Notes: generated by a model not told the origin, from the letters alone. DNA of 64,000 bases from Spirillospora albida (GCF_000718255.1 NZ_JOFJ01000004.1:124001-188000), one strand, 5' to 3'; numbered from the stretch's first letter, positions 32,705 to 42,379 are shown. Numbers and translations are program-made.

Positions 32705-33982
32705 TCAGTCGGTGCCGACCGCCGCCGCGTCCTTGTCGGCGGCCTCGGCGGCCTGCGCCTTGCGCTCGTCCGCGACCTTCTCGGCGGCCGCGTCGACGAC
32801 GCCCGCGGCCTCCTCCGCCACGTCCGTGATCGGCGGGTGCTGGCGGCGGCGGATGCCGAGGATGCTGACGAACAGCGACGCGAAGATCGCCTGGAAGCTC
32901 ATCACCAGCGCGGTCGCCGCCGGGACGACCATGCGCAGCGAGTGCCGGGGGTCGAGCTCGCCGAAGCTGTTCACGCGCCAGTGCATGAGCGAGGCGACCA
33001 GGCCGGCGAGACCGGCCGCGGCCAGCAGCCCGCCGAGCAGCAGGCCCCGCTCCAGGCTCCACCAGTCGATGATCTTCTGCACCCTGCGGTCGTGCGGCAG
33101 GAAGCCCTCCTGCATCGCGTAGACCTTCGTGAGCAGCGCGAACAGCACCGCCTGGAAGCCGATCACGAGCGCGGCACCGGCGCCGACGAGGGTGTCGACG
33201 TCGAACGCCACCTTCCCGACCGTGACCGGACCGGTCGACAGTGCGATCCCGGCGACCAGTCCGAGCGTCATGAAGACGAGACCCGGGATCAGGAAGAGCC
33301 AGCGGGGGCTGTAGAGCATGAGGAAGCGCAGATGACGCCATCCGTCGCGCCAGGTGTTCAGGTGCGGGGCGCGCGTCCGGCCGTCCGGCGACAGCGTGGT
33401 CGGGACCTCGCGGATGTCGTACTTCTGCAGGGTCGCCTTCACGACCATCTCGCTCGCGAACTCCATGCCGCCCGTCTGCAGCCCGAGCCGCAGGATCGAC
33501 TCCTTGTTGAAGGCCCGCAGCCCGCAGTGGAAGTCGCCGATCTTGCTGCCGAAGAACAGCCGGCCCACGAAGCTCAGCACCGGGTTGCCGAGGTAGCGGT
33601 GCAGCGGCGGCATCGCGCCCGGCGCGATCCCGCCCTTGAACCGGTTGCCCATCACGAGGTCGGCGCCGTCGCGCAGTTCGTCCAGGAACGGGCCGAGGGT
33701 GGTGAAGTCGTAGGAGTCGTCGGCGTCGCCCATCGCCACGTACCGGCCGCGCGCGGCGCGGATGCCGCCCATGAGCGCGTTGCCGTAGCCCTTGTCGGCG
33801 ACCGGCACGACCCGCGCGCCGGCGTCCCTGGCGAGCTGCTGGCTGCCGTCGGTGCTGCCGTTGTCGGCGATGACGACCTCGCCGTCGATGCCCTTCTCCT
33901 CGAAGAAGCCGATGGTCTTGCGGACGCAGGTCTCGACCGTCTCGGCCTCGTTCAGGCACGGCATCACTACGGAGAGTTCCAC
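32705..33982 (-). CDS. DPM1-like family 2 glycosyltransferase with C-terminal membrane domain
   Basis: 425 residues from GTG 33982 with AAAGGAG upstream. GT-A domain of about 230 residues: SVVMPCLNEAETVETCV, IADNGSTDGS, GDADDSYDF (metal-binding DxD region), GNRFKGGI and DFHCGLRAF, typical of polyprenyl-phosphate-hexose synthases. After it come four hydrophobic helices and a charged Ala/Glu/Lys tail of about 45 residues. It probably loads a sugar onto polyprenyl phosphate on the cytoplasmic side for the GT-C enzymes nearby and the PMT at 37304. That functional link is inference. Confidence 0.85.
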   Translation of the reverse strand: MELSVVMPCLNEAETVETCVRKTIGFFEEKGIDGEVVIADNGSTDGSQQLARDAGARVVPVADKGYGNALMGGIRAARGRYVAMGDADDSYDFTTLGPFLDELRDGADLVMGNRFKGGIAPGAMPPLHRYLGNPVLSFVGRLFFGSKIGDFHCGLRAFNKESILRLGLQTGGMEFASEMVVKATLQKYDIREVPTTLSPDGRTRAPHLNTWRDGWRHLRFLMLYSPRWLFLIPGLVFMTLGLVAGIALSTGPVTVGKVAFDVDTLVGAGAALVIGFQAVLFALLTKVYAMQEGFLPHDRRVQKIIDWWSLERGLLLGGLLAAAGLAGLVASLMHWRVNSFGELDPRHSLRMVVPAATALVMSFQAIFASLFVSILGIRRRQHPPITDVAEEAAGVVDAAAEKVADERKAQAAEAADKDAAAVGTD

Positions 33983-34281
33983 GCGATCTCCTTTGTCACT
34001 GCTGGTGACCGTCTGCGGTATTTTCCACTACTCTCGTCGTGTTCCGCCGACCGGCCCGTCGTAGCTCATGATGCCTGCCGGGGACGGGCGATGTCGGCCG
34101 CTCCCGAGAAGAGCCGCCGTATCGTGTTGCGGACTCGCAACCGAAACGCCCTCTCGGGCACGGTCGCGCGCGGCAGGCTGAGCACGACAAGCATAGGGGC
34201 ACTGCGGCCCGGAAAGGCAGGGTCGCGGTGACGCGTGCCGGAGCAGGACGGGTGCCGGGCACCGAAAGGGGAGGTTCGGTA

Positions 34282-35820
34282 GTGGCTGACGACACGTCCG
34301 GGGCGGCGGCCGTCGCACGGGTCCGGGAGAGGGGCGCCGCGCTGTGGGCACTGGCCCGCCGGCACCCCGTGTTCACTGTGATCATTGTCATGGCGGCGGT
34401 GCTGCGCGGCCTGGCGATGGCCGGCTACCGGCCGGTGATGTTCTTCAACGACAGCTTCGACTACCTGCACGTCGCGATGGACCCGTTCCCGCACCCGCTG
34501 CGGCCGGACGGCTACTCGTTCCTGCTGATCCTGCTGAAGCCGTTCCACAGCTTCGCGCTCGTCGCGGCCGTCCAGCACCTCATGGGCCTGGCCATGGGCG
34601 TGATGATCTACGCGCTGCTGCGGCGGAAGTTCCGGCTGCCGGGCTGGGGCGCGGCGCTCGCTGCGGCGCCGGTGCTGCTGGACGCCTACCAGATCCAGCT
34701 GGAGCACCTCGTCCTGTCGGACACGATGTTCACGTTCCTGGTGATGTCGGCGGTCACGCTGCTGCTGTGGCACGACCGGCCGACCTGGAAGATCGCGGCA
34801 GCGGTCGGCCTGATCATCGGGATGGCCTGGCTGACCCGCTCGGTCGGCATGCCGGTGCTGGTCGGCGTGCTGGCCTACCTGCTGATCCGGCGCAGCGGCT
34901 GGAAGATCCTCGCGGTCACGATGGCCGCGTGCGCGCTGCCCGTCCTGTCCTACATGGGCTGGTACAAGGTCGACAGCGGCAAGTTCGCGATCACCGAGAG
35001 CAACGGGATCTTCCTGTACGCCCGGGTCTACAAGTTCGCCGACTGCCACAAGATGAAGGACCTGCCGGTCAGCGAGTACCCGCTGTGCACCGAGCCCGCG
35101 AACCGGCTGCCGAACTCGCAGGACGGCATCTGGAACGCGGGGTCGCCGCTCAACCGCTACACCGGCAAGCGGTTCAGCCCGGAGAACAACAAGCTGGGCA
35201 ACGACTTCGCCAAGCGCGCGATCACCTCGCAGCCCGGCGACTACCTCCAGGTCGTCGCGCACGACTTCTTCCGCGTCTTCCGCTGGGAGCGGACCGTCTT
35301 CCCGGACGAGGCGACGTACGCGCAGTACGAGTTCCGCGAGGAGGGCAACCCCCTGCCGGACTGGCGGATGGGCGCGCACGCCACCGCGTCCGGCGAGGCC
35401 AGGGAGTACGAGAACGGCGACGCGCAGACCCGGGTCGCCGAACCGGTCGCCGGGGTGATCCGCGGCTACCAGGACGTGTTCTACCTGCGCGGGACGATGG
35501 TCGGGATCATCCTGCTGATCGGTCTCGGCGGGCTGCTGCCGCTCTGGCGGCGGCTCGGCGGCCCGGCGCTGCTGCCGTGGACGCTCGCGACGGGCCTGCT
35601 GCTCGCGCCCGCCGCGACCGCCGAGTTCGACTACCGGTACGTCCTGCCGGGGGTCCCGCTGGCCGCGCTGGCCGCGGGGATGGCGTTCAGCCCCGAGGTG
35701 CGCCGGTCCCTGGCCGGCCTGCGGGGCCGGTTCCGCGGCCCGGACACCGGGGAGGGCGCGCCGTCCGACGTGCCGGTGGAGCCCGCCGCCCGGCGGATCC
35801 CCGAGGTCGCCGCGAAGTAG
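34282..35820 (+). CDS. Phospholipid-carrier-dependent GT-C family glycosyltransferase
   Basis: 512 residues. GTG 34282 has GGGGAGG at eight bases and is preferred over GTG 34228, whose leader is less convincing. About 11 hydrophobic helices with a first loop FFNDSFDYLHVAMDPFP and DGYSFLLILLKPF, as in ArnT/PMT-like enzymes. A large extracytoplasmic segment (about 225-400) contains paired Cys residues (DCHK, PLCTEPANRLP). It is divergent from the DPM1-like gene, and the 299 bp between them show no gene, only promoter space. Likely uses a polyprenyl-phosphate sugar; acceptor unknown. Confidence 0.72.
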   Translation: MADDTSGAAAVARVRERGAALWALARRHPVFTVIIVMAAVLRGLAMAGYRPVMFFNDSFDYLHVAMDPFPHPLRPDGYSFLLILLKPFHSFALVAAVQHLMGLAMGVMIYALLRRKFRLPGWGAALAAAPVLLDAYQIQLEHLVLSDTMFTFLVMSAVTLLLWHDRPTWKIAAAVGLIIGMAWLTRSVGMPVLVGVLAYLLIRRSGWKILAVTMAACALPVLSYMGWYKVDSGKFAITESNGIFLYARVYKFADCHKMKDLPVSEYPLCTEPANRLPNSQDGIWNAGSPLNRYTGKRFSPENNKLGNDFAKRAITSQPGDYLQVVAHDFFRVFRWERTVFPDEATYAQYEFREEGNPLPDWRMGAHATASGEAREYENGDAQTRVAEPVAGVIRGYQDVFYLRGTMVGIILLIGLGGLLPLWRRLGGPALLPWTLATGLLLAPAATAEFDYRYVLPGVPLAALAAGMAFSPEVRRSLAGLRGRFRGPDTGEGAPSDVPVEPAARRIPEVAAK

Positions 35821-35822
35821 GG

Positions 35823-35845
35823 CCCCGCGCGGGCCGCTCGCGGGG
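35823..35845. terminator. Hairpin between convergent genes
   Basis: CCCCGCG (35823-35829) pairs with CGCGGGG (35839-35845) in the 26 bp between the GT-C stop and the zinc-ribbon gene stop. It could serve both strands. Confidence 0.5.
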
Positions 35846-35846
35846 G

Positions 35847-36149
35847 CTACCAGGCGTGCAGGCGGCGCAGCCGGAACACCAGTTCCAGCTCGTTGCCCCG
35901 CCGCGCCTCCGGGACGATCGGGTGCCTGCCGAAGGCGCCCGCCACCGCCTTGACGTTCTGGGCGCCGCAGCGCGGGCAGACATGGTCGCTCCAGGGGGTC
36001 ATGCAGCGCTGCCCGTGCCGCTCGTACGCGACGCCGTCATGGCTGTGCCCGTCGTCGGAATGGCGGACCTCGAACTGCTCGTTCCAGATGTGCTCGCAGT
36101 GCACGCACTCGTAGACCCACGCCTCGTGGGTCGACCACACGTCCTGCAC
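35847..36149 (-). CDS. Small zinc-ribbon protein of unknown function
   Basis: 100 residues if GTG 36149 is used (GTGAGG just upstream). ATG 36236 with GGAG upstream would add 29 residues and is a serious alternative. Two Cys pairs, ECVHCEHIW and CPRCGAQN, form a probable zinc ribbon split by an acidic/His loop (RHSDDGHSHDG). The end ELELVFRLRRLHAW is strikingly hydrophobic-basic. The role is unknown; nucleic-acid or protein binding is plausible. Convergent with the GT-C gene and upstream of nothing obvious on its strand. Confidence 0.65.
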   Translation of the reverse strand: MQDVWSTHEAWVYECVHCEHIWNEQFEVRHSDDGHSHDGVAYERHGQRCMTPWSDHVCPRCGAQNVKAVAGAFGRHPIVPEARRGNELELVFRLRRLHAW

Positions 36150-36348
36150 GGTCCTCACCCCCCACGGCGGCGCCCCCGCGACGCCACCCGCTCGATTCAC
36201 GCGCCGTACGGTCCGTCTCGCGGGGCCCTCTTCCATGATGGCTCCGCGCGGGTTCCCTCTTGGGGTTTGTTCCCGCAAAGTGTGCGTTGCATCGCACCCG
36301 GTCACATGTCGTCCCATGACCGTCACCATCGCGGCGCGGTTTGGGCGG

Positions 36349-37185
36349 CTAACGGGTGGCGGCGACGACCGCGTCGTAGACGTCCCGTTTCGGCAGGCCG
36401 TTCTCCTTGGCGACCTCGGAGATGGCCTGCTTCCTCGGGGTTCCGGCGGCCTCCCGGGCCGCGACGGCGGCGACGAGGTCGGCGGGCTCGGAGAGCCCCT
36501 CCGGTTCCGGTGCACCGGCCACCACCAGGGTGATCTCACCCCGGACGCCGTCCTCCGCCCAGGCGGCGAGGCCGGCGAGCGGGCCGCGGCGGACCTCCTC
36601 GTAGGTCTTGGTCAGCTCCCGGCACACCGCGGCCGGACGGTCCGCCCCGAACGCGTCCGCCATCGCGGCGAGGGTCGCGGCGAGCCGGTGCGGCGCCTCG
36701 AAGAACACCATCGTGCGGGGCTCGCGGGCCAGCGCGTCCAGCCGGCGGGCCCGCTCCCCCGGCTTGCGCGGCGGGAACCCCTCGAAGCAGAACCGGTCGG
36801 TGGGCAGGCCCGACACCACCAGCGCGGTCGTGACGGCGGACGGCCCCGGCAGCACCGACACCGGCACGTCCGCGGCTACGGCCGCCCGCACCAGGCGGTA
36901 CCCGGGATCGGACACCCCGGGCATCCCCGCATCGGTGATCACCAGGACGTCCCGCCCGGCGAGGAGCTCTCCGAGGAGCTCCTCCGCGCGGGCCCTCTCG
37001 TTCTGGTCGTAGTACGACACGATCCGGGCGGCGAGGGCGACGCCGAGGTCGGCCGCCAGCCGGCGGAGCCGCCGGGTGTCCTCGGCCGCGATCACCGGCG
37101 CGTCCGCCAGCGCGGCGCGCAGCCGCTCCGACGCGTCCCCGGGCCGCCCGATCGGCGCCGCCGCCAGCAGCAAGGTCCCTGTCAC
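36349..37185 (-). CDS. rsmI: 16S rRNA (C1402-2'-O) methyltransferase
   Basis: 278 residues of the SPOUT-unlike tetrapyrrole (CbiF-type) methylase fold. Motifs: LLLAAAPIGRPGDASERL, AAEDTRRLRRL, VLVITDAGMPGVSDPGYRLV, VLPGPSAVTTALV, FEGFPPRKPGER and FFEAPHRL. The C-terminal helical segment (GTPRKQAISEVAKENGLPKRDVY) is the RsmI extra domain. GTG 37185 is the natural start. It is divergent from the PMT gene, a conserved actinobacterial arrangement. Confidence 0.94.
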   Translation of the reverse strand: MTGTLLLAAAPIGRPGDASERLRAALADAPVIAAEDTRRLRRLAADLGVALAARIVSYYDQNERARAEELLGELLAGRDVLVITDAGMPGVSDPGYRLVRAAVAADVPVSVLPGPSAVTTALVVSGLPTDRFCFEGFPPRKPGERARRLDALAREPRTMVFFEAPHRLAATLAAMADAFGADRPAAVCRELTKTYEEVRRGPLAGLAAWAEDGVRGEITLVVAGAPEPEGLSEPADLVAAVAAREAAGTPRKQAISEVAKENGLPKRDVYDAVVAATR

Positions 37186-37303
37186 GCCGCCATTCTCGCA
37201 CCGCCGGGAGCCGTCCCACCTCCCGCGTAAGGCGCCCGCCCCGGTCGCGGAGGCGCGCACCCGCCCTTCCGCCGGCGCCGGCCGGCGCCTTTACGATGGC
37301 GAG

Positions 37304-38893
37304 ATGGCGACCACGGATCTGGCACCCGCCCCGTCCGACACGGCGGGGGCGCGGCGGCATCCGCTGCGCGACCGGCTCGCGCCGCCGCTGCCGGACGGCC
37401 CGCTCTGGTCATGGGTGGGCGCGCTGCTGGTCACCGCGTTCGCGGGGTTCCTGCGGTTCGACGGCCTGGGCACGCCGAAGGCCGTGGTCTTCGACGAGAC
37501 CTACTACGCCAAGGACGCCCTCGCGCTGCTGCGGTTCGGGTGGGAGCACGACACCGTCGAGGGCGCCGACAAGAAGCTGATCGCCGATCCGCACGCCGAC
37601 ATCTGGGAGGGCGGAGCGACGTTCGTCGCCCACCCGCCGGGCGGCAAGTGGATGATCGCGATCGGCGAGCAGCTGTTCGGCGCGACCCCGTTCGGGTGGC
37701 GGTTCATGCCCGCGCTGGCCGGCACCCTCGCCGTGCTGATCCTGTGCCGGCTGGCCCGCCGGATGACCGGGTCGACGCTGCTGGGCTGCGCCGCCGGCCT
37801 GCTCCTCGCCGTGGACGGCCTCGCGTTCGTGACGAGCCGGACCGCGCTGCTCGACATCTTCGTCATGTTCTGGGTGCTCGCCGGGTTCGCGTGCATCGTG
37901 AACGACCGGGACCGGTCGCGGCGGCTCCTCGCCGAGAGGCTCGAGCGGGGCGACGCGTCCCCCCATGGGCCGTTCCTCCCGCACGGATGGCGGTACCTGG
38001 CGGGCGTCTGCCTCGGCCTCGCCTGCGCCACCAAGTGGACGGGCGTGTTCTACATCGCCGCCTTCGGGATCATGGTCGTGCTGTGGGACCACGGGGCGCG
38101 GAGGGCGGCCGGCGTGCGCAGGCCGCTCACCGGGACGCTGCTGCTGGAGGCCGGCCCGGCGTTCGGGCAGCTGGTCGTGGTGGCGGGGGTCACCTATCTG
38201 GCGTCCTGGTCGGGGTGGATCTTCAAGGCGGGCGGCTGGGGGCGCGGCGAGGTCGCGTCCGGGTGGCTGTCGCGGCCGTTCGAGGCCATGCCGGACCTGT
38301 GGCGCTACCACACCGAGATGCTCGACTTCCACAACGGCTTGGACACCAGCCACCCGTACCAGTCGTGGCCGTGGGACTGGCCGGTCCTGCGCCGCCCGGT
38401 CGCGTTCTTCTACACCGAGCCGAAGGGCGCCTGCGGGTCGGGCGAGCGCTGCTCCCGGGAGATCCTCGGCATCGGGACGCCGGTGCTGTGGTGGGGGGCG
38501 CTCGCCGCGCTCGTGGCCGTCCTGGTGATCTGGCTGCTCAAACGGGACTGGCGGGCGGGCGCGATCGTCCTCGGGTTCGCCGCGGGCTGGCTGTCGTGGT
38601 TCCCGTCGGCGTTCGCGGACCGGACGATGTTCCTGTTCTACGCGACGCCGCTCATCCCGTTCATGGTGCTGGCGATCGTCCTGGCCATGGGGTACCTGGT
38701 CGGCCCGGCCGCCTCGGGCGCGCACGGGCACGCCGCGCCGCCGGGGCCGCGGCGGGTCGCCGGAGCGGCCGCCGCCGGGGCGTTCGTCCTCGTCGTGCTG
38801 GCGAACTTCGCCCACTTCCACCCGATCTGGACCGCCGACACCCTCACCTACGACCAGTGGCGCGACCGGATCTGGTTCGACACCTGGATCTGA
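37304..38893 (+). CDS. pmt: Protein O-mannosyltransferase (PMT, GT39)
   Basis: 529 residues from ATG 37304. Polytopic GT-C enzyme with the catalytic Asp-Glu in VVFDETYYAKDALALL near residue 65. Further PMT features are HPPGGKWMIAIGEQLFG, VDGLAFVTSRTALLDIFVMF, ATKWTGVFYI and HPYQSWPWDWPVL. It transfers mannose from polyprenyl-phosphate-mannose to Ser/Thr of secreted proteins. The DPM1-like GT at 32705 is a possible donor synthase. Ends 16 bp from a convergent MFS gene. Confidence 0.93.
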   Translation: MATTDLAPAPSDTAGARRHPLRDRLAPPLPDGPLWSWVGALLVTAFAGFLRFDGLGTPKAVVFDETYYAKDALALLRFGWEHDTVEGADKKLIADPHADIWEGGATFVAHPPGGKWMIAIGEQLFGATPFGWRFMPALAGTLAVLILCRLARRMTGSTLLGCAAGLLLAVDGLAFVTSRTALLDIFVMFWVLAGFACIVNDRDRSRRLLAERLERGDASPHGPFLPHGWRYLAGVCLGLACATKWTGVFYIAAFGIMVVLWDHGARRAAGVRRPLTGTLLLEAGPAFGQLVVVAGVTYLASWSGWIFKAGGWGRGEVASGWLSRPFEAMPDLWRYHTEMLDFHNGLDTSHPYQSWPWDWPVLRRPVAFFYTEPKGACGSGERCSREILGIGTPVLWWGALAALVAVLVIWLLKRDWRAGAIVLGFAAGWLSWFPSAFADRTMFLFYATPLIPFMVLAIVLAMGYLVGPAASGAHGHAAPPGPRRVAGAAAAGAFVLVVLANFAHFHPIWTADTLTYDQWRDRIWFDTWI

Positions 38894-38909
38894 TCGCGGC
38901 CCGGTCGCG

Positions 38910-40133
38910 TCAGGCCCTCGCCGCGACCGGCTCGCAGACCGGGTCGGGACGCAGCGTCCGCGTCCCCGCCAGGCACAGCAGCAGCGCGAGGACCCCGCCG
39001 AGACCCGCCCCGGCGAACGCGCCGGGGACGCCCGCGACCTCCTCGCCGACCCCCGCGACGGCCGAGCCGAGCGCGCTGCCGGCGCCGACCGCGGCGACGA
39101 CCCACGCGAACGCCTCGGTGACGGTGCCGGCGGGGGCGAGCCGGTCCACGAGCGCGAAGCTGCAGGCCAGGACCGGCGCGAGGAACACCCCGCTGACGAA
39201 CGCCAGGACCGACATCGCGACGAGCCCCGGCGCGAGGACGAGCGGGACGTACCCGGCGGCGAGCGCGGCGAGCAGCGGCGGCAGCCGCCGGTGCGGCTCG
39301 CCGGGCCAGGGCCGGGCGCCGTAGAGCAGGCCGCCGGCGAGGGCGCCCGCCGACATGCAGGCCAGCAGCAGCCCGGACGCGAGGTCGGAGCCGTGCTCCT
39401 CGGCGTAGGCGACGACGGCGACCGCGTAGACGCCGAGCGCGATCCCGGCGCACGCCAGCGACGCCAGCAGGACCCGCAGGCCGGGTGAGCGGAGCGGCCC
39501 CGCCCATCCGGTGGTGCGCGGTTCGCCCCGCCAGCGGCGGGACGGCCCGGACAGCGCCACGACGAGCGTGCCCGCGACGCCGAGCGCGCCGGTCAGCACC
39601 AGCGCGGTCTCGGTGTTCACGGCGGCGGCCCCGACGACGAGGAGCGGCCCGACGGTGAACAGGATCTCCTGCGCGGCGGCGTCGAGCGCGTACGCGGCGT
39701 GGACCTGGGCTGCGTCGTCGAGGACGTCCGCCCAGAGCGCGCGCAGCCCCGCCTCCAGCGGCGGCGTCGCGAACCCGGCCACGGTCACGGCGGCGACGGC
39801 GACCGGCAGCGGGCCGGCGCCGCACCAGGCGAGCGCGGCGAACCCGGCGCCGGAGACCAGCGCCCCGGGAAGCAGCACCCGGGGCTGGCCGTAGCGGTCC
39901 ATGGCGCGCCCGAGCACGGGCTGCCCGGCGGCCATCGCGAGCCCCAGCAGCGCGGCGAGCGCCCCCGCCAGGGGGTAACCGCCGCCGTCGGCCCGGATGT
40001 GCAGGACGACCGCGAGCATCGCCATCCCGTTCGGCAGCCGCCCGAGCAGGGTCCCGCCGAGCAGGCGCCCGGCGTACGGCCTCCGCAGGAACTCGACATA
40101 CCCGCGCACCCGATCGTCTCCCCGCTTGGTCAT
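38910..40133 (-). CDS. MFS transporter
   Basis: 407 residues from ATG 40133 (upstream ATGs at 40154 and 40157 are possible). Twelve predicted hydrophobic helices, with a Gly-rich first half and the loop GRAMDRYGQPRVLLPG typical of the major facilitator motif A. The substrate is unknown; the shape resembles sugar-efflux/SET-like or drug MFS proteins. It is divergent from a LacI-family gene 185 bp away, so it may be controlled by it. Confidence 0.82.
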   Translation of the reverse strand: MTKRGDDRVRGYVEFLRRPYAGRLLGGTLLGRLPNGMAMLAVVLHIRADGGGYPLAGALAALLGLAMAAGQPVLGRAMDRYGQPRVLLPGALVSGAGFAALAWCGAGPLPVAVAAVTVAGFATPPLEAGLRALWADVLDDAAQVHAAYALDAAAQEILFTVGPLLVVGAAAVNTETALVLTGALGVAGTLVVALSGPSRRWRGEPRTTGWAGPLRSPGLRVLLASLACAGIALGVYAVAVVAYAEEHGSDLASGLLLACMSAGALAGGLLYGARPWPGEPHRRLPPLLAALAAGYVPLVLAPGLVAMSVLAFVSGVFLAPVLACSFALVDRLAPAGTVTEAFAWVVAAVGAGSALGSAVAGVGEEVAGVPGAFAGAGLGGVLALLLCLAGTRTLRPDPVCEPVAARA

Positions 40134-40317
40134 ACGTATTACTAATCCGAGCATCATACGCACCCACCCCGTTCCCGTCCCCCCGTTTTCCGGCCCCCGC
40201 CTCAGGCGACCGGACTCCCACGGAAACGGAGACCGACCGAGCACACGATCGACCGGGTGCGGGGCGGGTGGGCGGGGCGGGCGGCTCTACGCTGGGCTGC
40301 GGTGGCAGGAGGTGTGC

Positions 40318-41316
40318 ATGACGGGCCGTCCGACGAGCCGGGACGTGGCCAGGGAGGCCGGGGTCTCCCAGTCCACGGTGTCGCTCGTGCTGGGCGGCAA
40401 GTGGACGGGCCGGGTGTCCCCCGCGACCGCGGCGGGAGTCCGCGCGGCCGCCGCGCGGCTCGGCTACCGGCCGAACCGGGCGGCCCGGAACCTGCGGCTC
40501 GGCACGACCCGGACCGTCCTGCTGATGGTGCCGTCGCTGACCTCGCCGTTCTTCGGGCCGGTCTACCGGGGCGCGGCGCGGGTCGCGGCCCGGCACGGGT
40601 TCGGCGTCGTCGTCTACGAGTGGCCGGACCTGCCCGGACCCGCGGGCAGCCCGTTCGCGGCGCCGCACGAGGCGATCGACGGGATCCTCGCGTCGTCGAT
40701 GGCGGTGGAGGCGGTCGGCGGGTTCCCGGGCACGCCCGCCGTGATGCTCGACAGCGACCCGGACGGGCCCGTCCCGTCCGTCGGGCTCGGCGTCGCCGAC
40801 GGGATGCGGGCGATCATCGCGCACCTGGCCGCGCTCGGCCACACGCGCTTCGGGCATGTCGCCGCCGACGTCGACCAGTGGACGTTCCACAGCCGCGCCG
40901 ACGCCCTGGCCGCGGCCGTCGGCGCGGTGCCGGGCGGGGCGCTGGTGCGGGCGGGCTGCGCGATCGACGTGGCGTCGGCGAAGGCCGCGGCCGGCCGGCT
41001 GCTGGACGGCCCGCACCCGCCCACGGCGCTGGTCTGCGACGACGACCAGATCTCCGCGGGCGCCTACAAGGCGGCGCGGGCACGCGGCCTGGACGTTCCG
41101 CGCGATCTGTCGGTGACCGGGTTCGACGACGTCCTGCTGGCGACCGCGCTGGAGCCGGAGCTGACCACGGTGCGGCTGCCCGCCGAGGACCTCGGCGCGG
41201 CGGGGATGGCGGCGCTGCTGGAGCTCCTCGACGGGGGCTGCCCGGCACCCCGGACGCTGCCCGGGGAGCTGATCGTCCGGTCCTCGACGGCGGCTCCTCC
41301 GCGAGGCACCCGGTGA
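40318..41316 (+). CDS. LacI-family transcriptional regulator
   Basis: 332 residues from ATG 40318 with a strong GGAGG. HTH: TSRDVAREAGVSQSTVSLVL (about 6-25), hinge helix GYRPNRAARNLRLG near 53, then a periplasmic-binding-protein-like effector domain (VPSLTSPFFGPVYRGA, DGILASSM, TALVCDDDQISAGAYKAA, VTGFDD). It probably controls the divergent MFS gene in response to a sugar; no clear palindromic operator was found between them. Confidence 0.9.
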   Translation: MTGRPTSRDVAREAGVSQSTVSLVLGGKWTGRVSPATAAGVRAAAARLGYRPNRAARNLRLGTTRTVLLMVPSLTSPFFGPVYRGAARVAARHGFGVVVYEWPDLPGPAGSPFAAPHEAIDGILASSMAVEAVGGFPGTPAVMLDSDPDGPVPSVGLGVADGMRAIIAHLAALGHTRFGHVAADVDQWTFHSRADALAAAVGAVPGGALVRAGCAIDVASAKAAAGRLLDGPHPPTALVCDDDQISAGAYKAARARGLDVPRDLSVTGFDDVLLATALEPELTTVRLPAEDLGAAGMAALLELLDGGCPAPRTLPGELIVRSSTAAPPRGTR

Positions 41317-41347
41317 TCACCCGTCCGCAAGGGGTATAAGGGGGCCC

Positions 41348-42379
41348 ATGGCACCCCACCCCTCGGAAACCGACATCGACGCCTATCCGGACAATCGGAT
41401 CGGCTCGGCGCCGCCCCGCACCCGGGCCTGGCGCGGCGGCGAGATCATCGCGCAGGGCTTCCCGGTCGCGGACGTGAGCGACTACCTGGAGATGCCCGAC
41501 GTGGTGGTGTGGCTCGACCTGTGCGCGCCCCGCCACGGCGACCTGCGGGTGATCAGCGATGAGCTGGGGCTCGACCACGTCGCGGTCGAGGACGCCGTGT
41601 CCCGCCACGAGCGCGCCAAGCTCGACCGGTACGACGGCTACGCGTTCCTGAACGTCTACGTCCCCGAGGTGGGGAACGGGGACATGGTGCTGCACGAGCT
41701 GTCGGCGTTCGTGACGGACCGGGCGCTCGTCACCGTCCGGCAGGAGACCGGTGTCGACGTGGACACCCTGATCCGCCGCTGGGACGACGCCCCCACCGAC
41801 ATGGACGGGTCCGGCGCCGGGTTCCTGCTGTACGGGCTGCTCGACATGGTCATCGACCTCCAGCTCGCGGCCGTCCAGGCCCTGGACTCCGAGGCCGACG
41901 AGGTGGAGGAGCTCGTCTTCGACGACGACCTGCCGGTCCGGGAGATCCAGCAGCGCAGCTACAAGCTGCGCAAGAACCTGGTGGCGCTGCGGCGGGTCGC
42001 GCTGCCGATGCGCGAGGTCCTGAACACGCTGCTGCGGCGGGACGTCCGGCTGATCACGCCGGAGCTCACCCCGTACTTCCAGGACGTCTACGACCACACC
42101 CTGCGCATCGGCGAGTGGACGGACGGCCTGCGCGACCTCGTCGCCAACCTCGTCGACACCCGGATCGCCCTGCAGGGCAACCGGATGAACGAGGTGATGA
42201 AGAAGGTCACCAGCTGGGCGGCGATCATCGCGGTGCCGACCGCCATCACGGGCTTCTACGGGCAGAACGTCCCGTATCCGGGATCGCAGCAGCACTCGGG
42301 CTTCGTGGTGAGCATGACGCTGATCATCGTGTGCAGCGGCGGCCTGTACGCCCTGTTCCGCTGGCGCGACTGGCTCTGA
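41348..42379 (+). CDS. corA: CorA-family divalent cation transporter
   Basis: 343 residues from ATG 41348 with GGGGG just upstream. Large cytosolic alpha/beta and helical funnel domain, then two C-terminal membrane helices, as in CorA. The pore signature normally read GMN is GQN here (FYGQNVPYPG), a variant known in some CorA-like proteins. The last residues are basic (FRWRDWL). Mg2+ is the usual substrate; the Met-to-Gln change leaves selectivity uncertain. No operon partner is evident; the AAA+ gene follows after about 100 bp. Confidence 0.88.
   Translation: MAPHPSETDIDAYPDNRIGSAPPRTRAWRGGEIIAQGFPVADVSDYLEMPDVVVWLDLCAPRHGDLRVISDELGLDHVAVEDAVSRHERAKLDRYDGYAFLNVYVPEVGNGDMVLHELSAFVTDRALVTVRQETGVDVDTLIRRWDDAPTDMDGSGAGFLLYGLLDMVIDLQLAAVQALDSEADEVEELVFDDDLPVREIQQRSYKLRKNLVALRRVALPMREVLNTLLRRDVRLITPELTPYFQDVYDHTLRIGEWTDGLRDLVANLVDTRIALQGNRMNEVMKKVTSWAAIIAVPTAITGFYGQNVPYPGSQQHSGFVVSMTLIIVCSGGLYALFRWRDWL

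Noticed and set aside
40131..40160. CATACG direct repeats upstream of the MFS gene as a LacI operator
   Set aside because: LacI proteins bind palindromes. The two CATACG copies are direct, 24 bp apart, and no inverted partner was found.
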